A DNA stretch of 64,000 nucleotides from Granulicella arctica (lineage in GTDB: Bacteria; Acidobacteriota; Terriglobia; Terriglobales; Acidobacteriaceae). The notes under the pieces were generated by a model. It was not told where the DNA came from, did not search any database, and saw nothing but the letters and a program-made list of their open reading frames with translations. Within the stretch, counting starts at the first letter, position 1. The number at the start of each line of letters is the position of its first letter. The position numbers and the translations under genes were made by a program. Shown piece by piece: positions 1 to 7,996 of this stretch. Location of the stretch: the NCBI RefSeq assembly GCF_013410065.1, contig NZ_JACCCW010000002.1:1789422-1853421 (forward strand). Reading direction: 5' to 3'.

Positions 1-432
1 CCGATCATCCTCGCCACTGTCGTCATTCTCGCCACGGTAGGGTACCTCGCGTTCACCGGCGTCCAGTCCAACAAGAGCTACTACGTCACCATCAGCGAGC
101 TACAAAGCATGGGCAACAAGGCCTATGTGCGGCATCTGCGCGTGGCAGGTAACGTCGCCCCGGGCAGCATCAAGCGCTCCGGAACCAACGCGAACTTCGT
201 TCTGCTGGAGCAGGGGCGCAAGCTCCAGGTGGTCTATCAGGGCTCCGAGCCACCGCCCGACACCTTCAAGGACGACGCACAAGCTCTGGCCGTCGGCATG
301 TACGGACACGACGGCGTCTTCCACGCGACCCAACTCCAGGCTAAGTGCGCCTCGAAGTACGCCCCCAAGGACATGAAGCCCCTCAAGCCGACTACGAGCG
401 CGACAGCCACCGTCCTGCCGGCCACCCGATAA
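1..432 (+). CDS. ccmE: Cytochrome c haem chaperone CcmE, 5' truncated by window edge
   Basis: The frame is open from base 1, so the true start lies outside the window. The visible part begins with a hydrophobic membrane anchor (ILATVVILATVGYLAF), followed by the small OB-fold periplasmic domain of CcmE, which carries haem from CcmC to the CcmF/H ligase. Near the C-terminus is HATQLQAKCASKY. In the classical family the haem-binding residue is a His in a KHDENY motif; here the aligned motif is C-x3-Y, the variant described for Desulfovibrio and archaea. It lies 13 bases before ccmA, as expected for a ccm operon. Confidence 0.88.
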   Translation, partial: PIILATVVILATVGYLAFTGVQSNKSYYVTISELQSMGNKAYVRHLRVAGNVAPGSIKRSGTNANFVLLEQGRKLQVVYQGSEPPPDTFKDDAQALAVGMYGHDGVFHATQLQAKCASKYAPKDMKPLKPTTSATATVLPATR

Positions 433-445
433 CCTTCTATACTCC

Positions 446-1192
446 ATGAAGACCATGGAGCCCGTTTCCTGCCAAGTCGGAAAAGAACAGAGCGCCGCCG
501 CAGCGCCGCCCATCATCTCATCAGCAGTGGTGCAGCTCACAGGCGCATCGAAGATCTACGGCACCTTTGCCGCACTGCGCAATGTCACGACGAGCATCGC
601 CGCAGGAAGCTGCACTGTTATCCTCGGCGAAAACGGCGCAGGCAAATCGACCCTGCTGAGGCTTATCGCCGGACTCATCACCCCCACACGTGGCACCGTC
701 GCCACCTTCTCCAGCACACCGCAGGAGCAGCGTCGCCGCATCGCCTACATGAGCCACGCGCCCATGCTCTACGACGAGCTCTCCGCCATGGAAAACCTCG
801 CCTACTTCGCCGGTCTGCACCGCGACGAGGGCTGCAACTGCGTCGGCAGTCCGGAGATGGCCCTCCGCGCCGTCGGGCTCGACCCGAAGCTGACCCGGCC
901 CGTCGGCCAATACTCGCAGGGGATGCGCCAGCGCACCTCGCTCGCCCGCGTCCTCCAGACCGACCCCGAACTCCTCCTGCTCGACGAGCCCTTCTCCAAC
1001 CTCGACGTCGAATCCGGTGCCCACATGGTCGAGCTGCTCGCCGATTTCCGCACCTGGCCCGTCGCTGGTGGCGGCAGCCGGACGATCCTGTTGACCACCC
1101 ATCAGGCACGCCTCGCCGACCCCATCGTCGACCTCACCATCACCATGCGCGCCGGGCAGATCATCCACACCGAGGCCGGCCCACGCAGATGA
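446..1192 (+). CDS. ccmA: Haem exporter ATPase CcmA
   Basis: An ABC ATPase of 248 residues. Walker A GENGAGKST is at 61-69, the signature YSQGMRQR at 156-163, Walker B LLLLDEP at 176-182 and the switch His at 219. CcmA works with CcmB and CcmC to release haem-loaded CcmE in cytochrome c maturation. The family is usually near 205-230 residues; the first ~28 residues here are an Ala-rich extension, and a second in-frame ATG lies three codons in. The stop overlaps the next start as ATGA. Assignment to CcmA rather than a generic exporter rests on ccmE upstream and ccmB and ccmC downstream. Confidence 0.88.
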   Translation: MKTMEPVSCQVGKEQSAAAAPPIISSAVVQLTGASKIYGTFAALRNVTTSIAAGSCTVILGENGAGKSTLLRLIAGLITPTRGTVATFSSTPQEQRRRIAYMSHAPMLYDELSAMENLAYFAGLHRDEGCNCVGSPEMALRAVGLDPKLTRPVGQYSQGMRQRTSLARVLQTDPELLLLDEPFSNLDVESGAHMVELLADFRTWPVAGGGSRTILLTTHQARLADPIVDLTITMRAGQIIHTEAGPRR

Positions 1193-1680
1193 AAGCAGCC
1201 AGCAAGACCAACGCGGCGCGCCTGCTCGACGGCCTCGGCATCGCCTACGAGCTTCGCCCCTACGAGGTCGATCTCGACGACCTCACCGCCATCTCCGTCG
1301 CCCGCAAGATCGGCCTGCCCGCCGAGCAGGTCTTCAAAACGCTGCTCGCCCAAACCACCCCAGCCGGACACATCTTCGCCGTCATCCCCGGCGACGCCGA
1401 GCTCGACCTCAAAAAACTAGCCACAGCCGCAGGCATCAAAAAAGCCGAGCTTGCCTCGCTCAAGGAGGTCGAGCCCCTCACCGGCTACGTCCGCGGCGGC
1501 GTCACCGTCATGGGCGCGAAGAAGCCCTTCCCTGCCTTCGCAGACGAGACCATCGAACTCTTCGACATCATCTCCATCTCCGCCGGACAGCGCGGCCTCC
1601 AGCTCGTACTCGCTCCCGCCGACTACCTCCGCGCAGCCGAAGCCGAACTCGCCGACCTGACAAAGGACACCCACGGATGA
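1189..1680 (+). CDS. ybaK: YbaK/EbsC-family aminoacyl-tRNA deacylase
   Basis: A 163-residue protein of the YbaK/ProX fold. The catalytic-type Lys is in VFKTLL (about residue 50) and the glycine-rich GYVRGGVTVMGAKK motif is near 98-111. YbaK hydrolyses Cys-tRNA(Pro) made in error by ProRS. The gene is locked between ccmA and ccmB by ATGA overlaps on both sides, so it is translated with the Ccm proteins although it is not a maturation component. The usual 'S-P-x-G-x-K-K' stretch reads V-M-G-A-K-K here, so the exact tRNA substrate is uncertain. Confidence 0.82.
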   Translation: MKAASKTNAARLLDGLGIAYELRPYEVDLDDLTAISVARKIGLPAEQVFKTLLAQTTPAGHIFAVIPGDAELDLKKLATAAGIKKAELASLKEVEPLTGYVRGGVTVMGAKKPFPAFADETIELFDIISISAGQRGLQLVLAPADYLRAAEAELADLTKDTHG

Positions 1681-2360
1681 CCTACCTCCGCCACGTCCTC
1701 GACCACCTCCGCAAAGATCTCCGCCTCGAGTGGCGCTCGCGCGACTCCGTCAATGGCATGCTCTTCTTCGCGTTGCTGGTGGTCATCGTCTTCTCCCTCG
1801 CCTTTGACCCCACAGCGACCGAATCGCGGCTCATCGCCGGAGGCATCCTCTGGGTCGCCATCCTCTTTGCGACCATCACCGCACTCAACCAGTCCTGGGC
1901 CCGCGAGCAGCGCAACCAGGTCCTCGACGCGCAGCGCATGGCTCCCTCACCCGCCTCGGCGCTCTTCCTCGGCAAGGTCTTCAGCAACATGCTCTTCGTG
2001 CTTCTCGTCGAGCTGGTACTGGCCCCCCTCTTCGTCGTCTTCTATAACCTCCACGCCCTCGGCAACGGCTGGCTGCTGGCTCTGGTCATGCCACTCGGCA
2101 CCTGGGCGCTGGTCTGCAACGGAACCTTCTTCGCCGCGCTCGGCCTGCGTACTCGCAACCGCGAGATGATGCTGCCGCTGGTGCTCTTCCCCATCTCGCT
2201 GCCCGCGCTACTGGCGATGATCCAGGCCACCACCGGCATCCTCACCGCGGAGCTCGACCCCATCCAGATCGGCTGGTGGATACGCCTCCTCGCCGGGTAC
2301 GACATCATCTTTACCACCGTCTGCCTGCTTCTGTTCGATATAGTTATCAGCGCCGAATAG
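1677..2360 (+). CDS. ccmB: Haem exporter membrane subunit CcmB
   Basis: A 227-residue polytopic membrane protein with about six hydrophobic segments and the CcmB pattern of an N-terminal charged stretch (DLRLEWRSRDSVNGMLFFALL) and a loop with LNQSWAREQRNQVLDAQRM. It is the membrane partner of CcmA. Length matches the family (about 220). The start overlaps the ybaK stop as ATGA. The stop is followed by a 24-base gap to ccmC, whose start has no strong Shine-Dalgarno sequence in the gap, suggesting reinitiation. Confidence 0.87.
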   Translation: MTYLRHVLDHLRKDLRLEWRSRDSVNGMLFFALLVVIVFSLAFDPTATESRLIAGGILWVAILFATITALNQSWAREQRNQVLDAQRMAPSPASALFLGKVFSNMLFVLLVELVLAPLFVVFYNLHALGNGWLLALVMPLGTWALVCNGTFFAALGLRTRNREMMLPLVLFPISLPALLAMIQATTGILTAELDPIQIGWWIRLLAGYDIIFTTVCLLLFDIVISAE

Positions 2361-2384
2361 AAAAAATCGCGGTAAACTTTAACC

Positions 2385-3134
2385 ATGAACCGGCAGGCCG
2401 ACCAAACCATCCGCCCGATGCAACTCGTTGCCTTCTCGTGGCTGGTCGTCACGCTGGGCGTCCTCGTCATTGGGTTCCGCGAGGCGATCTTCCTCGTTCC
2501 TACCGATGCCGCGCAGGGCGATGTGGGACGCATCTTCTACTACCACGTTCCCATCGCGATGTTGAGCCTGGCATTTCCCTTCCTCAACTTCGCAGCCTCG
2601 CTCGCCTTTCTCTACTGGCGTCACCGCGATCCGCTCAAAGCTCTCTCCGCCGATGCCATGGCGCTCGCCTCGGCCGAAGTCACCATCGTCTATCTCAGCA
2701 TCGTCCTTAGCACCGGAATGCTCTGGGGCAAGGCTGCCTGGGGAATCTGGTGGACCTGGGATGCACGCCTCACCAGCCTGCTGCTCCTCTGGCTCCTGTA
2801 CGTCAGCTATCTGATCGTCCGCCGCTTCTCCTCTACCGGGCAGAGCCAGACCATCGCCGCTATCCTCTCCGTCTTCGCTGCCGTGGATTCGCCCATCGTC
2901 TACATGTCGATCCGCTGGTGGCGCACCCAGCATCCCGCACCGGTCTTCGGCGGCGGCCCGGGCTCCGGTCTCGATAAATCCATGATGCCCGCCTTCGTCT
3001 GGAACATCGCCGCATGGGCGATGTGGGGCATCTTCATCACCGGCTACCGGTACGCGCTTGAGCGTCGCCGGCAGATCGCCGAGCAGGACGCCGCACTCAG
3101 CGCCATCGAAGCCTCCCTGGAGCTGACTCAATGA
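2385..3134 (+). CDS. ccmC: Haem-handling protein CcmC
   Basis: A 249-residue integral membrane protein with six hydrophobic segments and the tryptophan-rich signature WGIWWTWDARLTS (about residues 117-129) that binds haem on the periplasmic side. Conserved His residues occur in FYYHVPIAM and in RTQHPAP. CcmC loads haem onto CcmE. The C-terminal ~30 residues are a charged cytoplasmic tail. The stop TGA overlaps the ATG of the following small gene (ATGA), the usual ccmC-ccmD arrangement. Confidence 0.9.
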   Translation: MNRQADQTIRPMQLVAFSWLVVTLGVLVIGFREAIFLVPTDAAQGDVGRIFYYHVPIAMLSLAFPFLNFAASLAFLYWRHRDPLKALSADAMALASAEVTIVYLSIVLSTGMLWGKAAWGIWWTWDARLTSLLLLWLLYVSYLIVRRFSSTGQSQTIAAILSVFAAVDSPIVYMSIRWWRTQHPAPVFGGGPGSGLDKSMMPAFVWNIAAWAMWGIFITGYRYALERRRQIAEQDAALSAIEASLELTQ

Positions 3135-3283
3135 CCTGGCACACTTTTTTCGACCTCAGTACCCTGGAAAGCCGCCATCTTCTGGCTGTCTACGCGCTCG
3201 TCCTGCTGACTCAAGGTGGGTATTTTGCGTGGACGCTCTGGGGATGGCTGAAGTTGAAGAAGCTCCCCCGGCTGAACTCGTAA
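3131..3283 (+). CDS. ccmD: Small CcmD-like membrane protein
   Basis: A 50-residue reading frame that starts inside the ccmC stop (ATGA). It encodes one membrane helix (LAVYALVLLTQGGYFAWTLWGW) followed by a basic tail (KLKKLPRLNS). CcmD is a single-span protein of 40-70 residues that helps release holo-CcmE from CcmABC. Sequence conservation of CcmD is low, so position, size and topology carry this call. The classical CcmD has an N-out topology with a basic cytoplasmic C-terminus, which fits. Confidence 0.7.
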   Translation: MTWHTFFDLSTLESRHLLAVYALVLLTQGGYFAWTLWGWLKLKKLPRLNS

Positions 3284-3312
3284 CTATCACTGCTACAAAT
3301 AGCCTCACGCAC

Positions 3313-3351
3313 AAAAAAAGCAACGAAGCTGGAAGATCTCCAACTTCGTTG
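3313..3351 (-). terminator. Stem-loop with T-tract on the minus strand
   Basis: CAACGAAG (3321-3328) pairs with CTTCGTTG (3344-3351), and TGGA/TCCA pairs inside. On the minus strand the stem is followed by GC and seven T (complement of 3313-3319), the form of an intrinsic terminator. On the plus strand the stem has no T tract, so it would end ccm transcription only weakly. No minus-strand gene has been identified reading into it. Confidence 0.45.
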
Positions 3352-3518
3352 TCCGAGGAGGGCTACTTTGATGCGTTCGTCGCCCGATAGACGACGTGAC
3401 GCGTCAGTCGGTGCAAACCCAGACTCGGATCAAAGGTTTCGCGGGATACATATAATTTTATGAATCGGAATTACAGTGGCGCTTGCGGGCAGTGCGCCCT
3501 GTCGCTAGACTCGCAGAA

Positions 3519-4745
3519 GTGACGATCCCCCTCTCCAGTTGCCCCCCGCTGCGGCGTCTCGTTGCGACCCTCCCCTTGTGCCTGCTGGTTGCAGCGGCAG
3601 GATGTCGCCGTTTCGCCTTTCCCGATGTCCCCGCAGGCTACCGCGAGTTCGCCTATGTCAGTAACGGTGCGAGCAATACCGTCACCGTCCTCGACCTCGT
3701 CTACCTCCGCCAGGACCGCACGCTGCGAGTCGGAAACAATCCTTCCGGGATGGACGTAAATCAAACAAAACAAGAGGTTTATGTCACAAACGCGCAGTCC
3801 GGATCGGTCTCCATAATCGATACCGCAAAGAACCAGGTCGCGGCAACGATTCCGGTCGGCCGGCTACCCTATTCACTCAGTGTGGAGCCCTCAGGTCTTC
3901 GCGCCTTTGTCGCCAACTCAGGCTCGAACAGCGTCAGCGTGATCGACCTCAACCAGCGCCGGGTAGTACAGGTAGCCGGAACCGGCGAACAGCCCGGCGT
4001 GGCGCGTGTCGCGCCTGACGCACGGACGCTGGTGGTCAGCAATCGGGGCAGCGGAAGCGTCTCCATCTTCAACGTCGCGCCCGATGTAGGGCCTGGCAGT
4101 GGCGCGCCGTTGAGCTTACGCGCCACCTTTGGCGGCTGCCCAGGGGCGACCGACGTTGCGATCCTTCCGGACTCATCGAAGGCGTTTGTCGCCTGCTCCG
4201 GAGGACATCAGGTGATGGCCGTCGGTCTGGCTGTGCTCCCCGGATCGTGGGCCGCCAGACATGACACCTCGTTGCTGGCGGACCACTTTCTGACGTTCCT
4301 GGATGTGGGTAAGACACCGGTGCATCTGGCCATGAAGCCGGATGGAGGCGAGATCTTCGTCTCGAATTATGCCTCCGACAGCATCTCGGAGGTCTCCACC
4401 TCGACCAACGAGGTGGGCGGAACCTATGTCATCGGCAACAAGCCGGTGCATGGCATCGTCAGCGCGGACAATGGGACGCTGTGGGTCTCGAACTTCGGCG
4501 CGGACTCGGTCGGGATCTACAGCATCGACGACGGCAAGCTCGAGGGCAGCGTGCATACCGGTTCCGCGCCGGATGTCATGGCGTTCTCGGCGGATGAGCA
4601 CCTGCTGCTGGTGGCGGACGCACACTCGGGTGATGTATCGGTGATCCGAACGCAGGACAAGCAGGGGCCGGCGTTGTTTACGATCCTTCCGGCTGGAGGG
4701 TCTCCGAACGACATTGTGGTGAAGGCGATGCAGGGCAAGCAGTAG
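3519..4745 (+). CDS. Secreted beta-propeller (YVTN-type) lipoprotein
   Basis: The product is a chain of YVTN beta-propeller repeats: VYVTNAQSGSVSIIDT, AFVANSGSNSVSVIDL, VVSNRGSGSVSIFNV, IFVSNYASDSISEVS, LWVSNFGADSVGIYS and LLVADAHSGDVSVI mark successive blades. A lipobox (LVAAAGC) follows a hydrophobic stretch, so the protein is probably anchored by an acylated Cys. The frame is open further upstream (TTG 3483, GTG 3492); the GTG at 3519 is preferred because it puts a normal-length signal before the lipobox. YVTN proteins bind or process surface ligands, but no catalytic motif is visible. It stands alone between the ccm operon and a convergent gene. Confidence 0.75.
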   Translation: MTIPLSSCPPLRRLVATLPLCLLVAAAGCRRFAFPDVPAGYREFAYVSNGASNTVTVLDLVYLRQDRTLRVGNNPSGMDVNQTKQEVYVTNAQSGSVSIIDTAKNQVAATIPVGRLPYSLSVEPSGLRAFVANSGSNSVSVIDLNQRRVVQVAGTGEQPGVARVAPDARTLVVSNRGSGSVSIFNVAPDVGPGSGAPLSLRATFGGCPGATDVAILPDSSKAFVACSGGHQVMAVGLAVLPGSWAARHDTSLLADHFLTFLDVGKTPVHLAMKPDGGEIFVSNYASDSISEVSTSTNEVGGTYVIGNKPVHGIVSADNGTLWVSNFGADSVGIYSIDDGKLEGSVHTGSAPDVMAFSADEHLLLVADAHSGDVSVIRTQDKQGPALFTILPAGGSPNDIVVKAMQGKQ

Positions 4746-4747
4746 AA

Positions 4748-4765
4748 ATGTTCCACGTGGAACAT
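4748..4765. promoter_or_regulatory. parS-like ParB-binding site
   Basis: The 16-base core TGTTCCACGTGGAACA (4749-4764) is a perfect palindrome that fits the bacterial parS consensus TGTTNCACGTGNAACA, and the flanking A and T extend the symmetry to 18 bases. It lies between the stop codons of two convergent genes, the usual kind of place for such sites. With no loop, it is a poor hairpin and unlikely to be only a terminator. If functional it would place this window in the origin-proximal part of the chromosome. Confidence 0.7.
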
Positions 4766-4773
4766 TTTGCGGC

Positions 4774-6963
4774 TTAGACCTGGCGGGCGAGGACGAGGGT
4801 AATGTCGTCGGGCTGCTCGTCGGCGCCGATCCAGGCGTCGAGGGCCTGCATGACCTGACCGGAGATGATGTGGAGGGGCTGGTCGCGGTAGCGGCTGACG
4901 ACCTCCATCAGGCGCTCCTCGCCGAAGTCGCCGAAGTCGTTCTCGGGCTCGGTAACGCCGTCGGAGTAGGCGACGAGGATGTCGCCGGACTCCATCTTGA
5001 AGCGGCCTTCTTCATATTGCATACCGTCCATGAGGCCGACGACGGTGCCTCCCTTGTCTAAGCGGCGGACGGCTCCGTCGCGACCCAACAGCAGCGGCGG
5101 GAGCTGACCTGCGTTCGAGTAGGTAAGCCACGAGGTGGCGGCGTCGTAGTGGGCGAGGAAGAGGGTCGCGTACTTTTCCGGTGTGGTGCTGCGGTAGAGG
5201 TGGCGGTTGAGCAGCGCCATGATGCGTCCGGGCGAGGCAAAAAGCTCGCCTGAGTCCCCTGCCCTGCCGTCGCGGCTGACGGTGAGGCCGGCGACGGAGG
5301 ATTCGGCGTAGACAACCTCCTCGCTGGCGAAGCGGTAGGCGCGGACGGCGGAGTGCAATGTAGCCATAAGTAACGCGGCGGAGATACCTTTGCCGCTAAT
5401 ATCGCCCAAGGCAATACCGACACCCGCTTCGGTACGGCCGGGCTGGCCGTTTTGCATGTCCTGATAGAAGACGATGAAGTCGTAGTAGTCGCCGCTGACG
5501 GAGCGGGCGGGACGGCAGACACCGTGGAGCTCGAGGGTGGGGAGATCGCGGACGGAGGATGGGAAGAGGTTGGCCTGAACCTCCTGGGCGATGGAGAGCT
5601 CGTTCTGGAGGCGCTCTTTCTCCTGCTGCTCTCCGAGGAGGCGCTGGAGCGAGAGAGTCATTTGGTTGAAGGAGCGGCTGAGGTCGGCGAGCTGGTCGGT
5701 GCGGGAGACGGCGATGCGGTGGTTGAGGTTCCCACTGTCGACGTGGAGGGTGGCGTCGTAGAGGTCGGAGACCGAAGCGGTCATGGTGCTGCTGAGGCGC
5801 CAAGCCATAACGAGGGCAAGGTTCTCGATGAGAACGAAGAGAAAGCACAGGATGAAGAGCCCGGTGCGGATCGTTGAGGTAACGACGCCGCCGAGGGACG
5901 AACCGAAGAGCTGGAGATAAAGTAGCGAGGGGCGGGAGTCAACGTAGATGGGAAGACTGTCGGGCTTGCCGGTATCCCAATCGATGACGGTGGTTGTGGA
6001 GAGAAACGGGACGCGAATATCGGCGATGTTGACGGGAGGTGGTTCGGTTCCTCCGGAGATCTCGCGGGTCCTGGTCCGGCTGCTTCCCATCATGGAGCTG
6101 GCGGATCGGCTTCCAACAGGTCGATCGTCAGCAGCACTCTCGACTCGGACCCCGGCGTGGCCGAGCCCTTCCGCAACGATCTCCATAAAGGCGCCGTTGA
6201 CGGGGAGCCTGGTCAGGAGTGTGAAGAGTCGGCCGTCGTTCATACGCTGCTGTTCGATGGCGACGAGATAGATCTCGCTTCCGTCGAGAACGACGCTGCG
6301 GAAGCTGCCGCCCTTGAGTTCGGTAGCCCAGGCAGGAAGGCCAAGCGGCGCTCCGCCATAGGCTGCGTTTTTGGGAAGCGTGAGAGGTGCGCCGTTGATG
6401 AAGGCTTCGAGACTGCGATGAAGATGGAGATAGGATCGCTGCTCGGCCATCGCAGTGAGGTGTTCGATGTCGTTGATCTCCTCCACCTGGCTGGTGGTAG
6501 CAGAGGAGTTTCCGGGGGCCTGAGTGGCGATGAAATGAGCGATGCGGGCTGCGCGGCCGGCGTTGTCCGCGCCGATCTGGTCGAGTTCGGCCTGAACGCG
6601 GGTGTCGGCCAGGTGAATGGCGAACTGACCGGCGGCGATGTAGCCGGAGATCGTGACGAAGGTGACGACGAGTACGACGGGGGCGAGGCCGATGAGCAGA
6701 TAGGTGATGATGAGCTTGTTGCGAAGGCTCCACATCATGCGGTTGCGGATGAACCGCACTACGAGGGGCAACCCGACGCCGAGAATGCCGAGGCCGACGA
6801 GGAATTGCAGGACTCTGAAGAAGGTTCCGGTTTCGCCGGGGATGAGGCTCAGCAACCAGCAGAGAACGAACGAGACGATGAGCCAGAAGGCAGCGCCTGC
6901 CAGGCCGGTGGGAAGCTTGCGGTCGCGACCGTGCTGTCGAATTGCGTCGAGGATGGTCGGCAT
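4774..6963 (-). CDS. Membrane-bound PP2C/SpoIIE-type serine phosphatase with HAMP domain
   Basis: Starting at the ATG at 6963 the protein has 729 residues. It has three N-terminal membrane segments (about 20-41, 49-70, 84-106), a large extracytoplasmic region, a further membrane segment (IRTGLFILCFLFVLIENLALV), a HAMP domain (LYDATLHVDSGNLNHRI...), a coiled coil, and a C-terminal PP2C/SpoIIE domain. Metal-binding motifs are SGDYYDF, GDISGKG, YSDGVTE and DDITLVL. Such RsbU-like enzymes dephosphorylate anti-sigma antagonists in response to a sensed signal. The frame is open 90 codons further upstream, but that part overlaps the preceding gene, whose stop lies 5 bases before this ATG. No anti-sigma or antagonist partner is adjacent. 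Confidence 0.88.
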   Translation of the reverse strand: MPTILDAIRQHGRDRKLPTGLAGAAFWLIVSFVLCWLLSLIPGETGTFFRVLQFLVGLGILGVGLPLVVRFIRNRMMWSLRNKLIITYLLIGLAPVVLVVTFVTISGYIAAGQFAIHLADTRVQAELDQIGADNAGRAARIAHFIATQAPGNSSATTSQVEEINDIEHLTAMAEQRSYLHLHRSLEAFINGAPLTLPKNAAYGGAPLGLPAWATELKGGSFRSVVLDGSEIYLVAIEQQRMNDGRLFTLLTRLPVNGAFMEIVAEGLGHAGVRVESAADDRPVGSRSASSMMGSSRTRTREISGGTEPPPVNIADIRVPFLSTTTVIDWDTGKPDSLPIYVDSRPSLLYLQLFGSSLGGVVTSTIRTGLFILCFLFVLIENLALVMAWRLSSTMTASVSDLYDATLHVDSGNLNHRIAVSRTDQLADLSRSFNQMTLSLQRLLGEQQEKERLQNELSIAQEVQANLFPSSVRDLPTLELHGVCRPARSVSGDYYDFIVFYQDMQNGQPGRTEAGVGIALGDISGKGISAALLMATLHSAVRAYRFASEEVVYAESSVAGLTVSRDGRAGDSGELFASPGRIMALLNRHLYRSTTPEKYATLFLAHYDAATSWLTYSNAGQLPPLLLGRDGAVRRLDKGGTVVGLMDGMQYEEGRFKMESGDILVAYSDGVTEPENDFGDFGEERLMEVVSRYRDQPLHIISGQVMQALDAWIGADEQPDDITLVLARQV

Positions 6964-6968
6964 TCCGG

Positions 6969-7913
6969 TCAGCCCTCCAGCTCGGCCTGGCGCGCGAGCC
7001 GGAGGGTGTAGCGCGTGGCGGAGAAGTGGGCTCCTGCGAGGAGCATAAGGCCGGAGAGGAAGGCCCACATCATGAGGCCAACCGATATATAGAAGGGACC
7101 ATAAACGGATTGGAAGTCCAGCCAGGGCTGTGCGAGGACGTAGAGATGCTTCGCTATCTCCCAGAGCGCGCCGACCACGATGGCTGTGGGCAGGACGGCC
7201 CGGGCGGGAATCTGCCGGTTGGGAAGGATCCAATAGATAAGGAAGAAGAGCAGGATACTGACGACGACGGCGGAGATCTTCAAAGCCCCGACAGCGAGCA
7301 GGTTGAAGATGATGTTGTCAGTATGGCCGAAGAAGATCCAGGCGATCAGGTTCCTGTGGCCGGCGTTGAGGGCGACGGAGGTCATGGCGAGAGCACCGAC
7401 GGCGAAGGCGAGACCGAGGGAGACGAACTGATTGTGGAGATAGGAGCGGTTTTCGTGGACTCCCCAGACGTTGTTGAGGGCGACCTCAAGCGGGAGAAAG
7501 ACGCCGGTAGAGGTGATGAGCAGCATGACGAGCGAGAAGATCTGGGTCCCCTTATGAGGATGGGCGAGGAGGGCCATGTTGCGCATGACGAAGTCCTGAC
7601 CTACGGGGAGGAAGCTCTTCATCAGGTCGGCGACGACATCTTCCATGGCACGGGAGTGGAAGAGCTGGCGGGAGAGCGTCAGCAGCAGGACGATGAAGGG
7701 AAAGAGCGAGAGGATAGCGTTGGCCGCGACGGAAAAGGCATAGGTATGGACCTCGGTCCTGGTCAGGTAGCGGACGAGGGCGACGAACTGGGGCCAGAGG
7801 CCGTTTTTGCGGACGACGGGGCGGAGCTCTTCGACCGGGACGACAGGGGGAGCGAGTTCGGTCGGCTCGGGTTTGGTATGGGTTGGTCCGGTTTGTGAGG
7901 CGGGGACGATCAT
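6969..7913 (-). CDS. YihY/BrkB family inner-membrane protein
   Basis: A 314-residue protein with about six membrane segments and the BrkB-family pattern: a proline-rich cytoplasmic N-terminus, TYAFSVAANAILSLFPFIVLLLTL near 57-80, and YGPFYISVGLMMWAFLSGLMLLAGAHFSA near the end. The family was once called ribonuclease BN in error; its role is still unclear and proposals include envelope transport. The stop is 5 bases before the phosphatase start on the same strand, so the two are probably co-transcribed. Confidence 0.85.
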   Translation of the reverse strand: MIVPASQTGPTHTKPEPTELAPPVVPVEELRPVVRKNGLWPQFVALVRYLTRTEVHTYAFSVAANAILSLFPFIVLLLTLSRQLFHSRAMEDVVADLMKSFLPVGQDFVMRNMALLAHPHKGTQIFSLVMLLITSTGVFLPLEVALNNVWGVHENRSYLHNQFVSLGLAFAVGALAMTSVALNAGHRNLIAWIFFGHTDNIIFNLLAVGALKISAVVVSILLFFLIYWILPNRQIPARAVLPTAIVVGALWEIAKHLYVLAQPWLDFQSVYGPFYISVGLMMWAFLSGLMLLAGAHFSATRYTLRLARQAELEG

Positions 7914-7996
7914 GGCTGGTTTGGTTAACCGATGCTAGCAGAGGGATGGAACAGGTAACAGTAACAGCAAGAACACCCGCAGGTCTTTCGGCTGGC

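Noticed and set aside
6964..7233. 90-codon N-terminal extension of the SpoIIE phosphatase
   Set aside because: It overlaps the BrkB-family gene in another frame and has an Arg/Pro-rich shadow composition; the ATG at 6963 lies 5 bases after the BrkB stop.
6942..7898. 318-codon plus-strand frame opposite the BrkB gene
   Set aside because: Asp/Glu/Gly-rich antisense shadow; the membrane protein on the minus strand is clearly real.
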